Source of the DNA: Pseudoips prasinana
Taxonomy: Eukaryota; Arthropoda; Insecta; Lepidoptera; Nolidae
DNA length: 64,000 nucleotides
Direction of reading: 5' to 3'
Assembly: GCA_951640165.1 (NCBI GenBank)
Contig: OX621245.1
Location: forward strand, 20,638,330 to 20,702,329
The notes below the pieces were generated by a model. The model worked only from the letters and a program-made list of their open reading frames with translations. It made no database searches and had not been told where the DNA came from. A program made the translations under genes and the position numbers. Shown here one piece after another: positions 12,351-23,649 of the stretch (positions are counted from its first letter, which is position 1; each line of letters begins with the position of its first letter).

Positions 12351-12420
12351 GATTTATTTTGCGTCAGGTTTTATAATAATACAGGATATTATTATTATAA
12401 AATCTGACGCAAAATAAATC
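12351..12420. repeat. Hairpin, 30-nt arms
   Basis: GATTTATTTTGCGTCAGGTT at 12351 is mirrored at the end of the interval with one mismatch. The arms are about 30 nt around a loop of about 8-10 nt. It abuts the SINE remnant starting at 12421. Confidence 0.85.
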
Positions 12421-12796
12421 ACACATGGCCATCTGATCCCAAACCAAGCAGAGCTTGTACTATGGAAACTAGATAACTGATATGACACTAATATTATAAA
12501 GGCGAAAGTTTGTGAGTTTGTGTGTGTATGTTTGTTACTTCTTCACGTCTAAACGGCTGGAGCGATTTCAATAAAATTTAGATGACACCCTGATTTAACA
12601 CATAGGCTATAATTTATCAATTTTATTGCGGGTAAAACCGCGGGGCACAGCTAGTATTAAATAAACTACTTTTCTTTTGTAAATACATACTAACTTACAT
12701 TACACCCAGACTCAGGACAAACTGTTCATTTTATCTGTCCTTGGTGGGAATCGAACCCACGACCTACAGCATAAAAGGCAAGTATCTCACCAACCA
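12421..12796 (-). mobile_element. SINE family A, split by a second element
   Basis: The body (GGCCATCTGATCCCAAACCA, near 12426) and the tRNA-like head (GGGAATCGAACCCACGACC, near 12746) are those of the copy at 751-1004. The part between, 12486-12655, is a different element. The SINE is therefore older than the insertion. Confidence 0.85.
12486..12655 (+). mobile_element. Short GCGGGG...CTAG element nested in a SINE
   Basis: Starts CACTAATATTATAAAGGCGA and ends GCGGGGCACAGCTAGT. The same start is seen at 19800, 61476 and 61604, and the same end at 50900-51088. It has no coding frame. It may be a Helitron-like non-autonomous element of the Lep1 type (inference from its ends and abundance). Confidence 0.8.
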
Positions 12797-12799
12797 ATT

Positions 12800-13650
12800 T
12801 TGTTGTTATTTCGAGAAATGATCTCGAAGGCGACGACACAGCCAAACTTTTTTGGATGGAAGGCGTACTGTCAGCGCTTAGACGCGCAAGGAGCCAGCGA
12901 GGCGGGGCAAGGGCGCAAGCTCTCATCAACTTTAACGAGCCATTACTGCTGTGCCGCCACGCTCCACTCTACAGGGGGATTCGTGTAATTTTCGGAACTC
13001 GCATAACGTGTAATTATTTCAGGAGGGGGCGTCAATAACGTAACCGCAACACATTTGTATGCAGCTACGAGTTTTCGTCGCGCAACAAAAGTAGAACGGT
13101 TCGTATGTTTATGTATGAACTGGTCTTGAATAATTTTAGAGGAACTATAATCAACATAAACCTAATAATACAAGCTACAACGCCATTGTTTCTACGCTCA
13201 TATCTTTAAAAGTAAGCAAAATAATTGTTATCCGAAGAAAACTTTTATGCTGGTTTACCTAATTATATATTTAAACTATTGCTGATCAATTTGTTTTATA
13301 TATATAACAGTAATTTCATATGATTTTCTGCATTTAATGGCATCAACATTCGGTTCGATATCTGGTGGAGGTTCCATATCACTGCACTGGCAGCATTCCA
13401 TATATAAATAGTAATCTGCCACATTAAGCGTGTTTTAACTTGTTGGTTGTCATTCCGTAAAAGTGAATAAAACTGTCTTGACTGTAATGTTTGTTTTATA
13501 TAAAAACTATATAATAACATACGTTCACCTGCGTAATCTGCACAACAATTTCCTACAATATCAATGTTCAATCAATTCCAAAAATAGTTAGGGCTATCAA
13601 AACAAAAAATCTATACCACTACGAACCTTAAACCGACCAGTATCATCATC
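12800..13650. other. No clear gene; short GC-rich piece
   Basis: A GC-rich piece at about 12850-12990 has open frames on both strands but no recognised motif. The rest is AT-rich. Confidence 0.35.
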
Positions 13651-13735
13651 AGCATCATATCAGCCGAAAGACTGCTGGACAAAGACCCGAAGATCTCTAC
13701 AATTGCTGATCTTGCGTTAACCGCATCCTGCGGCT
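13640..13735 (-). repeat. RTE-type LINE fragment
   Basis: TCATATCAGCCGAAAGACTG and CTGGACAAAGACCC match the end of the RTE fragment at 36155-36240 (TCATATCGGCCGAAAGACGT, CTGGACAAAGGCC), in the same orientation. It is a short, diverged 3' remnant. Confidence 0.6.
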
Positions 13736-13739
13736 TCCA

Positions 13740-14185
13740 GCGACCCACATATAAAGAATATAACATAAATCATATGACGTCTCTTAAATATAACTTTATT
13801 TATGCCAACAATTATAAGGAAAAATAAAACATAAAAATACTTGATTGACAACCCAGCACAAACGTATTCGTGTAAAGTACGTAAAAAAATACATTTCAAC
13901 CAAAACTATTAGAGTGGAGAAATAGTTCCATCGGATCTCATGCTATAAATATTTGCATAAAATGTACACATGTTTCGTAAATGGATAATCTTGGAAGTCG
14001 AAAATGGTTTGTGGCGTTCGTTTTGCTGATATCGTTAACGAAAAATAACGACGAGTAGGATGTCGTTATGAATAAGAATGGTCCCTAATGAACCAATTTA
14101 TGGAGACAACTGTTGGCTTGTGAATTATTATCGAAGGAGAAGCGAAGACAGTGTAAGCGCTCACTGAAATGGTACGTAACAAGTC
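13740..14185. other. No recognisable gene
   Basis: AT-rich sequence with nothing assigned. Confidence 0.4.
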
Positions 14186-14189
14186 TACT

Positions 14190-14400
14190 GAAATAATTCA
14201 CAGCGGATTCGACACGGACTTTCGCAGTTGCAGCTCCGCGCCGTGGGCGAGTGGCGAGTGCATGCTTGTCTTGAGACGTCGACAGTTCTTGTTGCGACTA
14301 CTGTAGTTATTTCTAAACCGTATCACGTCGCACCCGTCGCCCGGATCGCCTGGACGACCATCGCTTTGATGTCGCATTCTCTTTTTGCAAACCACATTTC
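14190..14400. other. CpG-rich patch of unknown role
   Basis: A GC- and CpG-rich stretch (CAGCTCCGCGCCGTGGGCGA near 14230) with a 65-codon open frame on the minus strand and no motif. It could be a promoter/5'UTR or an old element. Confidence 0.2.
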
Positions 14401-14980
14401 AGTATAGCTGGATGCTTTCGGGAAACACGTCTAACGACTATACATTTCGATCGCCGCATTCTTTATTTTGATATTTCGTTTTCACTTCTCCTAATGTAAT
14501 TACGTGTTGTTTCGTTTTAAACAAATCAAAAGGACAAGCGAAGTGAATCATTGGCCAATAGTGTTCTAAGTGAATATTATATCGTAAATAGAGTAACAAA
14601 TGCGTCTGTCTTTATCATTATAATATCACGTTCTGCTTTGAACTTTTGATAGCGTTGAATTGCAGCATCTGTTGTGGCAATATATTGACATTAAATAATA
14701 ATATTATACCTAACTTCTACCCACAGTTTCTCCCCGTTTCGCATAAACCATCACGGTACCAATAACATTATTCAATATTCATTATTAGTTCAGTCCAGTC
14801 ACTCATGCGATGAATCTTAAACACTGAACCTAAGCTAGATACCTATACTACATCTAAAAATGACGATCAATATGGTTTATGCTCATAGCTTCGGCTCCCG
14901 ACTTCATATTAATATAAAATGTATTGTAGTTTTTATATCTAATCATTAGCGTTTCAAATCATATCATGATGTGTAAAAGG
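14401..14980. other. No recognisable gene
   Basis: AT-rich sequence with nothing assigned. Confidence 0.4.
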
Positions 14981-14984
14981 TGGT

Positions 14985-15340
14985 TTTACCTGGTACATTC
15001 TTTCCCAGCTGTAACAGTATCCTAAACATGATTAAAAAAATGTTGAACTGCGCCTACATAGTCATTGCTATGCCGTCTCCCATGGCACGTCTTAGGGAGG
15101 ACGGTTGTTGTCTAATAATGTCATGTTACTAATGCGCTCATATCCAGATGCTCTCATGATCATGGGTAACCGCTAAAGTGGTTTAATTACTGAGTGTGTC
15201 CGGGCTTCGGAGGGCACGTGAGGGCCCGGTTGTAGCCTTTAGGCAACAGTCGTTAAGCCATGCCAGAGGTCTAATAGGCGACTTAAAAAAGCTCTGACAC
15301 TAGGGTAACCACTGCCCATACGATAAGTAAGTAAGTATAC
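14985..15340 (+). repeat. Two LINE/SINE 3' tails in series
   Basis: The part at 14995-15130 shares TATCCTAAACATGATT and GCCGTCTCCCATGGC with the repeat at 30070-30405. The part at 15195-15335 carries GGGCCCGGTTGTAGCC and GGGTAACCACTGCCCATACG and runs into AAGTAAGTAAGT. The same tail occurs at 45437-45590 and, reversed, at 41305 and 56095. These are retroposon 3' ends. Confidence 0.65.
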
Positions 15341-15344
15341 AAGT

Positions 15345-15905
15345 CAGTTCTACGTCTTCAGCGTCTACAGAAAACGAAATGTAAGAACGGAAAAAAGCAT
15401 AAGCAAAGTATTATTTTCTTATCTTATCACGACAAAAACATCTTCGTTGTTCGTAAGATTATTTTTATACAAACTCATAGTAAGGCATCAGTAGCTAAAA
15501 GGAAGTATCTTTTTTATTTATAAGCTTAATACCAAGGCCCAGAATCCTTCTGCCTCATTAATTAATCCCTACTGCTTGACTGTAATTAAGTTACTCCCAC
15601 TGCAGCAAAATAGAAAGCGGGAAGAATCTTTAATCTTGCTAATTATTTCTCTTGAAATCTAAGGGGTAATTCGTTTGCAAAGTTTCGATAAAGTTTTATT
15701 AAGTGCCTCGGTCAGGGTAGTCGATGGAGTTTATTTTCAACATAGCCAATGTGGTGACTGATATTGGCAAGTCGTAAAACTTCCAATGTGGGCGCAGAAA
15801 AGATAAAAGGACGGGTCGACGGTATCTTTTAAAACGATAATTTGTTAGACGACTTGCATGCCTTGAGATAGTAGTGTAATACATGGTGTAAAAGAGTACT
15901 AAGAA
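15345..15905. other. No recognisable gene
   Basis: AT-rich sequence with nothing assigned. Confidence 0.4.
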
Positions 15906-15909
15906 CTTT

Positions 15910-16020
15910 GTCGGGCTGGTTGGCGTGGTTGGTAAATGCTTGCCTTTTATGCCACAGGTCGTGGGTTCGATTGCCACCCAGGACAGATATTTGTGTGCTT
16001 TGTGCAAATGTGCTGACATC
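15910..16020 (+). mobile_element. SINE family A head, truncated
   Basis: GGTTGGCGTGGTTGGTAAAT (A box) and GTCGTGGGTTCGATTGCC (B box), then CAGGACAGATATTTGTGTG. This is the family A 5' half on the plus strand. The body is lost after about 16020. Confidence 0.8.
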
Positions 16021-16029
16021 AGTGTAAAA

Positions 16030-16750
16030 ATTAGGCTTATTTTTACAATGAAATGTTGGTTACATAGAATTCAAAGTACAAAATATCTCACTTCTAGTGG
16101 TACTTTTTAGTACTCTGTATCTGGCCGCCCTTTTATAATGGTAAGACAAAGATTTACATAGACAAAGTATCGTATGGTACTTATTCAACATTAATCAATT
16201 GAATAAACATCGCGATGTTATTCAAATTGATTTTACCAAACTAGCATCACACTGTAGGTACTCCTGGTACTTACAAAACTCCAAAAGAATATGATATTAA
16301 AACGATATAGCACATAATATATGTATACTACAAAAAAATTAACGCTTAAATGGATATATTAAAAATTCTTTTATTTTACGCTAAAACATTTTTCAAGTAA
16401 CATTAATAACATCTTTTTGTTTAAAATTTTATTTTTTGTATTTATATAACATAGTCGTCACATAGTAGGTAGAAACATATTAGAATACTAGCTAATAGCT
16501 CTACACAATATACTGCTTTTCCACAATATGACTATCTATTCTAATACATATTCTAATCTAATATTACATATAGAACGGAATATAAGACGATTTCGTTGTT
16601 AACTATCACCTAATAATATAATATAATACTAACGTACTATTTTGGGTTCTTTGATGAGGTAAATAGTGTAGTGATCAAGTAAAATTTTGTTTTTGTGTAT
16701 TTTGCATGTTGACGTGTTACACGGTGTAGGTTAATAGGCAAATTACTTAA
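16030..16750. other. No recognisable gene
   Basis: Very AT-rich sequence with no frame or repeat family recognised. Confidence 0.45.
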
Positions 16751-16751
16751 C

Positions 16752-17039
16752 GGACACGGGTGTTTCGGTGATTATCTGAGCCGGATAGTCCGACAAGCGC
16801 CGGCATATTGTCACCATTGCGGGAGTGACGTGGACTCTGTTCAGCACACGCTGGAGGAGTGCCCGGCCTGGGAGATCGAGAGGCGAGTCCTGGTCGCTGA
16901 GATCGGACGGGATCTTCCGCAGCCAGCAGTCGTGTATGCGATGCTAGCAGGCGACTCCACCAAATGGGACGCCGCCGTGGTCTCCTTCTGTGACGCATTC
17001 ATGCTCCAGAAGGAGGCCGCCGAGCGGGATCGGGAGTGA
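16752..17039 (+). pseudogene. R1-clade LINE reverse-transcriptase C-terminus
   Basis: An open frame of 95 codons to TGA 17037-17039. It starts GHGCFGDYLSRIVRQAPAYC and carries a zinc-knuckle-like CHHC, then GSDVDSVQHTLEECPAWE (C-x2-C-x8-H-x4-C). This is the usual end of the ORF2 protein of R1-type non-LTR elements, which insert by target-primed reverse transcription. Everything upstream (endonuclease, polymerase) is missing, so the copy is 5'-truncated at about 16745. The 3'UTR follows to about 17090, and its sentence GTCGGTGCCAGTCCGACATA recurs at 39200. It is GC-rich against AT-rich flanks, so probably a young insertion. Confidence 0.85.
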
Positions 17040-17099
17040 GCCGATTTAGTCGGTAGTTTAGTCGGTGCCAGTCCGACATACCCACCTGCAGAATTTTTT

Positions 17100-17587
17100 T
17101 GTGTAGTTTGTTACACCTAACAAAAAAACTTAATAGATATATTAAGGTCCGTAAGTTATGTCACCTATTAATGTTACACCTAGTATATATCGTCAATGTT
17201 ATCACATATATTTGTTTTTATATATCAAAAACATGAAAAAACTGCTGTTCGTTAATCAGTTTCATAACAGGTTTGGATGTATTAATAAAACCAGTAGGTA
17301 CATAATATTACTATAGATATATTTGTATCTACAGATTGTACACGAAGGTCAAGGCATTGCTAATGTTTCACGGTCCTCGCTATGTCCAATAAAACAGTTT
17401 TTATGGCTTCATTTTGCAGTATTATTAAAGATATTGCCTTAGCGTGTAATCAAAGATGTAAATGAGTTTCTGCAATGTAGGTTCTTTTGAACGAACATTG
17501 TAATTGCTTCTGCCAACGTATTAGTATCATATAGCGATACATTTCATTAGTTAACTAAAATTACATATATGTATATACAAATAAATA
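17100..17587. other. No recognisable gene
   Basis: AT-rich sequence with nothing assigned. Confidence 0.4.
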
Positions 17588-17806
17588 GGCAACTAGAACA
17601 CTGCCATATGAACCCAAACTAGGCAGAGCCTGTATGGAAAACAGACAACTGATAAAAATCTTCATATTTTTCTAAATAAATTACTCCCAGATTCAGAAAG
17701 ACACAAAGTCTAAGCCTAGTCACACAAAGATTTGTCCTGGGTGAGGATCGAACCTACGACCTGTGGCTCATCAGTGAGGGTCACTAACAACAGGCCAGTC
17801 AAATAA
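17588..17806 (-). mobile_element. tRNA-derived SINE, family D
   Basis: Minus-strand copy: the head is at the right (GTCCTGGGTGAGGATCGAAC, AGTGAGGGTCACTAAC) and the body at the left (CACTGCCATATGAACCC, CTAGGCAGAGCC). It pairs with the copy at 36641-36871. Confidence 0.75.
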
Positions 17807-17809
17807 CTA

Positions 17810-18114
17810 AATAATAAAAATGGTTCGATAAGACTTTTAGTTATGGTGACACGATTACAGAATGCTGATAAATATATATCTTTTAAAAGTATTTAATATA
17901 AGAATAGTTCCTAATAATCGTAATGAAACGTGACGGTTGGTTTCCCTCGATTCAAAATTTTAAGTGCTGAGTACTTACCGGCATTTTCAGTTCAATGTCC
18001 TTTACTTCTCTTTAATTTGTACTACTTAAAGTAACAGCACAGAAATAGGGAACACTACAATGTTAGTTTAGTACCCATAGGGCGCCGTGCTGTAAATATC
18101 ATCATCACCCTGAT
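17810..18114. other. No recognisable gene
   Basis: AT-rich sequence with nothing assigned. Confidence 0.4.
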
Positions 18115-18545
18115 ATCGTCCACTGATAGAAACAAGCCTCCTAAGGTTTCTACCACTTTGCCATTTGGAAGGGTTTGTCGTAGTCACCACACTTGGCATT
18201 CGAATTGGCGACCGCAGTTAGGTGGTTTACCTAGTCCCTTAGACGCCTTTTACGACAACCACGGGATGGTATAGCCTGGCCCGGCATTCTTTCTCGCGCC
18301 TCTTGCTATTCGCTGGGGGCGCCCGGGTTTTGGGCGCGGGAGCGGTTGACTTTTGAGTCTGGGCTCCTTAGCCCAGCCCGATTGAACTGGGGCGGGAGGG
18401 GCCGCACTGGTTGAGGGTTTGGGGGACGCCTCTTTTGTTGGGGCTAGCACAACCTTGGGGGCAACCACCTCACCCGTCACCTTGGGTATGGTCGAGGGGA
18501 CGTAATCTTGCAGAGGCCAGTGGGGTCTTGCTGGTCGCATGCCTT
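18115..18545 (-). repeat. LINE-type fragment with Pro-rich open frame
   Basis: Reading leftwards, a GC-rich frame of about 96 codons (18540 to 18250), rich in Pro, Ala, Lys and Arg, ends at CCATCCCGTGGTTGTCGTAA. A tail follows containing GCGACCGCAGTTAGGTGG (plus strand) and AAGCCTCCTAAGGTTTCTAC, and then ATGATGAT-like repeats. The tail is a repeat sentence that I associate with lepidopteran LINEs. I do not recognise the protein. It may be the end of an ORF1-like product. Confidence 0.45.
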
Positions 18546-19290
18546 AGATGCTCCTCCTTAATTTGCAATGATATCGCAACATTGTTATATTGCAATAACA
18601 TTGCAAAACGAAATTGCAATTAGCCTGATTGATTGAATATCAAAGTCAAAGTAATTGAATTTTAACTGGGTTAGCTCCAATACTTCGATAACCATATATC
18701 TTCTGCGGACGTATTGACGCGTAATCGAGCCGGCCAGCAATTATGCAAATTCTTTATTGTATTCACTAAGAGCCAAATGAAGGACTGGTTAGATCGAAAA
18801 CAATAACAAGCGAAGAAGTTGAGTCTTAAGTGATGTCATCAGTCTTCGAAGATCAACGTTTTATAGTCGAAAGGGAATAACTGGAAATAAAAGGGGGGAA
18901 ATACTTTCAAAGCATTTAAACGTACGGCTATGAATGTCTTTAGACAAATTAAAAAGCTGTGATTTATTACTGGAGTCTTTTTATTGCATACACAGTAGCA
19001 TTTTACAAGCCACTCCGTTAGAATGTTGTGTCCCAAAAATATACAATGTTAATGACAAAAGTGGCGTCTTGGGATATTTGGACGGAATGTTTTATTTGTT
19101 TGGTGGAAAAGTAGCAGCGATGGTAGATTGTTACATACAAGCTACTATTTATTAAACAGATCATAGTAAACTTCCGTTTTTAAAGACCGAAAACGCATTT
19201 GCGGCCACTCTGGTACTGCGAGTGTCCATGGGTAACGTTCTTTGCTTGCAAAAAAATTATATCACCCTTGCAAGATCTTCGATCCACCTT
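18546..19290. other. Mixed AT-rich sequence and short repeat scraps
   Basis: A TCAAAGTCAAAGTAA tract at about 18642 looks like a LINE tail. GCGAGTGTCCATGGGTAACG near 19218 matches the repeat at 55945-56067. No gene. Confidence 0.4.
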
Positions 19291-19294
19291 ACTT

Positions 19295-19796
19295 ACTTAC
19301 TTATCGTATGGGCAGTGGATACCCTAGTATCAGAATTGTTCAAGGCGCCGAGTAGGCCTCTGACACCTTGTAGAGGGGCTGCCTACGCTACGTCTTCCGG
19401 TTCCTGGTCGCCATTCGAGAACCTTTCTGCCTCAGCAGCCCTCGGTTCCACGAGCTATATGCCTCACCCATTGCCACTTCTGTTGGACAATTCTTTGAGC
19501 TATCTTGGCTACTTTAGTTTTTTTTTAAGTTTTTGGTTTTTTTAAGTTTGGTTTGGTTTTATGGAGATCGACGTTTCTGATTCGATTGTGTAGGGATACT
19601 TCGAGCATAACCCTATCCATTGCTGTTTGGGTGACCTTAAGCCTTTTTATGAGGCCCAAAGTATGGGACCACGTCTCTGTTCCATAAAATCATCAATGGC
19701 AACACACACTGGTTGAAAACTTTCGACTTGAGACACTGCGTTATTTGGGACGAGAATGCCGAGCCGCAGTCGAGATGGATTCTACGATTGACCTGA
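19295..19796 (-). pseudogene. RTE-type LINE C-terminal remnant joined to a second tail
   Basis: The part at 19370-19796 follows the same order as the RTE C-terminus at 36260-36625 (CGTCTTCCGGTTCCTGGTCG, CCACGAGCTATATGCC, TGTCTTGAGACACTG-like), reading leftwards, but with frame breaks. At 19295-19369 it is preceded by TTACTTACTTACTTATCGTA and GGGCAGTGGATACCCTAG, the AAGT-type tail. The copy is strongly decayed. Confidence 0.7.
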
Positions 19797-19799
19797 ATC

Positions 19800-19945
19800 A
19801 CACTAATATTATAAAGGCGAAAGTTTGTGAGTGTGTATGTTTGTTGCTTCTGCACGTCTAAACGGCTGGAGCGATTAAAAAAATGGTATAGAGTTAGCTG
19901 ACATCCTGGAATAACACATAGGCTATAATTTATAAAGTTTAATAA
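19800..19945 (+). mobile_element. Short GCGGGG...CTAG element, 3'-truncated
   Basis: Starts CACTAATATTATAAAGGCGA directly at the end of the RTE remnant and runs to ATAGGCTATAATTTATAAAG. The terminal CTAG end is missing. Confidence 0.75.
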
Positions 19946-19949
19946 AATT

Positions 19950-20660
19950 CCAAAATAAGTGTAAAATGGTACTGATCATATGTCTCATGTATCTTTATCT
20001 TTTTTTCGAAGTTGGATCTACCTAGTAGGATGTTCTGTTCTTGACTATCGTTCTCACAGTAATCATAGTTAGTAACTTAGTATTGTTACAAACATAAGAT
20101 TTTTAGACACTTATTTAAAGAGTAAGTCAGTTGTAATTGGATTTTTGGGTAATCGACTTCACTTGTGTAATATACCATTCATTGCCTCTGAACAGTAGGT
20201 ATGTCATATTTACGAGAACGGAATGCTATCAAGTTAACACTAACATCTCGGAGAAAGAGTGATAACAACTTATATTATTTATTGTAAACAAGAACTTATT
20301 AATAACAAGATATAATTAATTACTTTGATGTCGATCTACTTACGATGAGAATAAAAAAACAAGTATGGATTGTAAAAAATAATCAGGTGTAATATGTAGT
20401 TAGTTCAGAAGCTTTAATTTTAAACGATAAATATAACATGCATGGTAGTACCTGTAAGTAAGGAATAAAAATAACAACATGTACCCATTAGTAAGGACTT
20501 AATTGATTATTTTGGTTTTATACTTCCTCAAGGGTGCCAATAATCCGTGCGTTTTTTAAACTAAATTCTACTTTGTGAGTCCTGTCCGGGCATATCCGCG
20601 AATTAAGTTTGACCGAAATTGACATGGTGTTGCCGTCGACGGTCTACAGACGGTCTACGT
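19950..20660. other. No recognisable gene
   Basis: AT-rich sequence with nothing assigned. Confidence 0.45.
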
Positions 20661-20667
20661 CCGGAAT

Positions 20668-20804
20668 ACAGACGCCAGCACATCCAGCTTCCCCAGTCTG
20701 TCAAATTTCTTTTATAGATTTTCATATTTATCACATGAGCATAAGGTTCACTTTCAATTGGGAAAATTTGACAGATTGGGGTAGCTTGATGTGCTGGCGT
20801 CTGT
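20668..20804. mobile_element. Small MITE with ~40-bp terminal inverted repeats
   Basis: ACAGACGCCAGCACATCCAG at the left is mirrored by GATGTGCTGGCGTCTGT at the right, with TCTGTCAAATTT/AAATTTGACAGA deeper in both arms. The element is about 137 bp. TA at both edges suggests a Tc1/mariner-type TA target. A second, right-truncated copy lies at 60850-60975. It has no coding frame and needs a transposase from elsewhere. Confidence 0.85.
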
Positions 20805-20809
20805 ACATC

Positions 20810-21446
20810 GTCATCACCATTAATAAGCCTCCGCCAAGCATCTGTCTGTCCCTCCATCTGTCTATCAATACCTTAGGCATCTATATAAGGAACCATGAAA
20901 GGTAGATAGTTGACATTTTCACAAAATGTATATTTATTGCTATTACCGCACAACAAAAAAACAACAAAGCAATAACAAATTTATAACATAATATTTTAGT
21001 TTTTATTTGATTTTGGTAATTATCGTGTAAATATTCCGTTCGTCTGCAAATCCAACTTTTTTTTATTTGTAACGTATAATTCTACTAAAAAAATATGGCT
21101 AACGGTTGCTTCAATTAAGTTTAGTTAGGTACCATGCTCACAAAAATGACTAAAATCATTTTCCATAACAAAAACATGAGAATTTATGGTGTAATTTCAT
21201 GTGATTATTATTCCCGTATCGGGTTAAAGTAATCCCAATAATAATGGCTTATCCACAGTTTACTATCCGTGGGTTTATTAAAAGGCAATTTAGTGTTTAA
21301 TCTGTCATTAATTTTGTAAAATTACCGCCCTCTCTACGTTCATGAGTGAGCCTTGGGGAAATTGCTCTATAAGGCAGACAGATAATTTATAATGCGTTTT
21401 GTACAACTTTGGAATACTATAAACGTTTTATTATTATTTCGTATCG
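20810..21446. other. No recognisable gene
   Basis: AT-rich sequence with nothing assigned. Confidence 0.4.
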
Positions 21447-22914
21447 TATACCGTAAAATGGGGCGGCTTTGATTAGGTTTCGGATTAAATTGTTCTCTAT
21501 TACTTTGTATTTTAAAGTTATGGCCCTGAAAACAAAACTGATTTATCGGTTTTTTGTGTAGATTACATATACACCTAAAAAAAAATCAACAAGCTATCGT
21601 TTCCGAGAAAAAAAAACAAAATGTTCCTTATCAACTTCAAACTGAGTTTGGGGCGACTTTGATAACACCTGTTTTTGCAATCGTATTTGAAAGTAACCCG
21701 GAAAAAAATTTTTTTCCTCTGTACACTTTAAGAGTTATTAATACTTTTATGAATTTGGGGTGGCATTGATTACAGGGGCTAATTTGATTGACGAAATAAC
21801 AAGTTTTAAATCACAAAAACATTTATTTAAACTTTTATAATATTTCAAAATGTAGCAAAACAGATTTGTACCGAACTTAATGATTATACCAATTAGGTTA
21901 GGCACAATAATCAAACTTAAAAAGTAAAAAATAAATCGACCTACAGAGTTAGGAATAATGAGCCGTCACGGGACGCCTGGCAGATGTGAAACATCGACAT
22001 TATTTTGTAAAAGTAATATGCAGAAAAGAACATATTGCGATAGGAACTAAATATGTCATAATGATAAAATAAAAAGTCGATTGCGCATGCGCCACGGCAT
22101 GCGTCGCCACGCCAGAAATCTGTTTTACGTGCGGCTATAGATGTTCCACATCAACAGTAAATATTAAATTTTACATTTCTTTAACAGGAACCTTAATTGG
22201 AAAGATAAAGCAACCATATTTGAGTTCGGGATGATACAACGTCCCGAATGGTATATTGTAGGTTTGTGAAGCTTGACTTATGGACATTTCATTGTCAGTT
22301 ATTTTTTCAATGGCTTCTTCTAGCACTTCAGTAGTGTAATTTCTATAATTCCTTGTGCCCGGAGTCTTTTTGTAATTGCGCACTATGGTTGTTCCTGAAC
22401 AGGGGCGACTTTGATAGTAAAACCTTTACAAATCAAACACAATATAAAACCTTTACAAATCAAAGACTGCGAGAACGGGGTGACTTTGATTCCTCTCAAA
22501 TTCGCCCCGGTGAAAAACTCAAAGTAACCCCGACAACTTAAACGATAATAACCTCAAAAATCTTACAAAAATAAAAAATAAGAAATTCGGAATAAATTTA
22601 CAATAAACCATGAAATATATATACTCAAAGCTCAAAAGATAAATATACATGGTTATTTTGGTATATAAGAAGTTATATGAGCATGAATTACTTATATTAA
22701 TTAGGATTCACTTTCAATAATTATTTTCCACGGACACAGATGCGCCAGCGCTTTGTGAGTGAATGACAAGATGGCCGAAATATCAGTGTTAACAATACTA
22801 AAAAAAATTTTGGACGCGTTCGGATACTTTTTGAAATATTAACATAAAAGTAATATTTTTAAGTTATCATCAAAGTCGCCCCGTCGTTCTAAAGTCGCCC
22901 CATGTTACGGTATA
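21447..22914. mobile_element. pogo/Tigger-like DNA transposon, internally decayed
   Basis: The left end TATACCGTAAAATGGGGCGG is answered at the right by GTCGCCCCATGTTACGGTAT, its inverted form with few changes, about 1.47 kb apart and with TA at both edges. Inside, GGGGCGACTTTGAT or near variants recur at about 21461, 21651, 21757, 22401 and 22477, and in reverse at about 22519, 22868 and 22891. Such spaced repeats may be transposase-binding sites. The only coding trace is a helix-turn-helix start at 22171-22383 on the minus strand. Class assignment rests on that trace and on the TA ends. Confidence 0.75.
22171..22383 (-). pseudogene. pogo-type transposase N-terminus (HTH psq-like)
   Basis: The frame begins MRNYKKTPGTRNYRNYTTEV and continues with LEEAIEKI, MSISQASQTYNIPFGTL. 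This is the pattern of the psq-type helix-turn-helix at the start of pogo/Tigger transposases (…S-I-x-x-A-S-x-x-Y-x-I-P-x-G-T-L). The frame then leaves the family and stops after 70 codons. The central DDE catalytic domain is not present in the element, so this copy is non-autonomous. The domain would bind the element's own ends. Confidence 0.75.
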
Positions 22915-22919
22915 TGCCT

Positions 22920-23645
22920 TTACAGGTCTCATAGCGGTGACTTTCTCATCTAGACTTACCGAATACCTCCCACATTTTATTAACAAAGTCTGCTGCTGAT
23001 TCAGTGATATTAGAAGATACGATAGTGATGTTTTCGAAACTCATCTTCATTTCTATTCATCCAAAGAAAGTACGGCACCATCCTTTGCAAGCAAGACTCG
23101 CACTTAAACGATGTTTCACTTTAATATTTCTTTTGTGTAAACAAAGCACCAAAACTTGGCCTTTTCAGATACTACAAGGAAAATAATTAACTTTAGTCAA
23201 TAAAGTTTAATTTCTGAAGCAGGAGTCTTCCTATCCACTAAGTTGCCACATACATCAAAAAGTTCTGCTGAACCCTATATTGTAGGGAACGGCACGGTAG
23301 CCAAACACAGAACTTTGAAAGCAAGATATCTGATAAAATATAGCTCGTATCGGGTATGTGTTTCTTGTTGTATCTTATCTAAAGACATGGCATTATGCAA
23401 TACGGACTTTGCTGCAGTGATAAGTGCTGGTGCGCGATACTACTTTCGTCCTACATGAATCAGACAAACTTTGTTTCTGTGCTGTTAAGAAAGCTATATC
23501 CAAGGGTTGAACTTTTCAGGCGTTAGAGAATTTTATAAATTTGTATTGAGGATCATATTTTCTTGACTTCCAAGGCACATTATTAATGTACAATAGTTTT
23601 GTAAACAAAGGTTACGATTAAAACTTATTATTGTAGAAATTGTTC
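22920..23645. other. No recognisable gene
   Basis: AT-rich sequence. It would be the 3' flank of the terminal exon at 23650-23772 if that exon is real. Confidence 0.4.
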
Positions 23646-23649
23646 ATTA

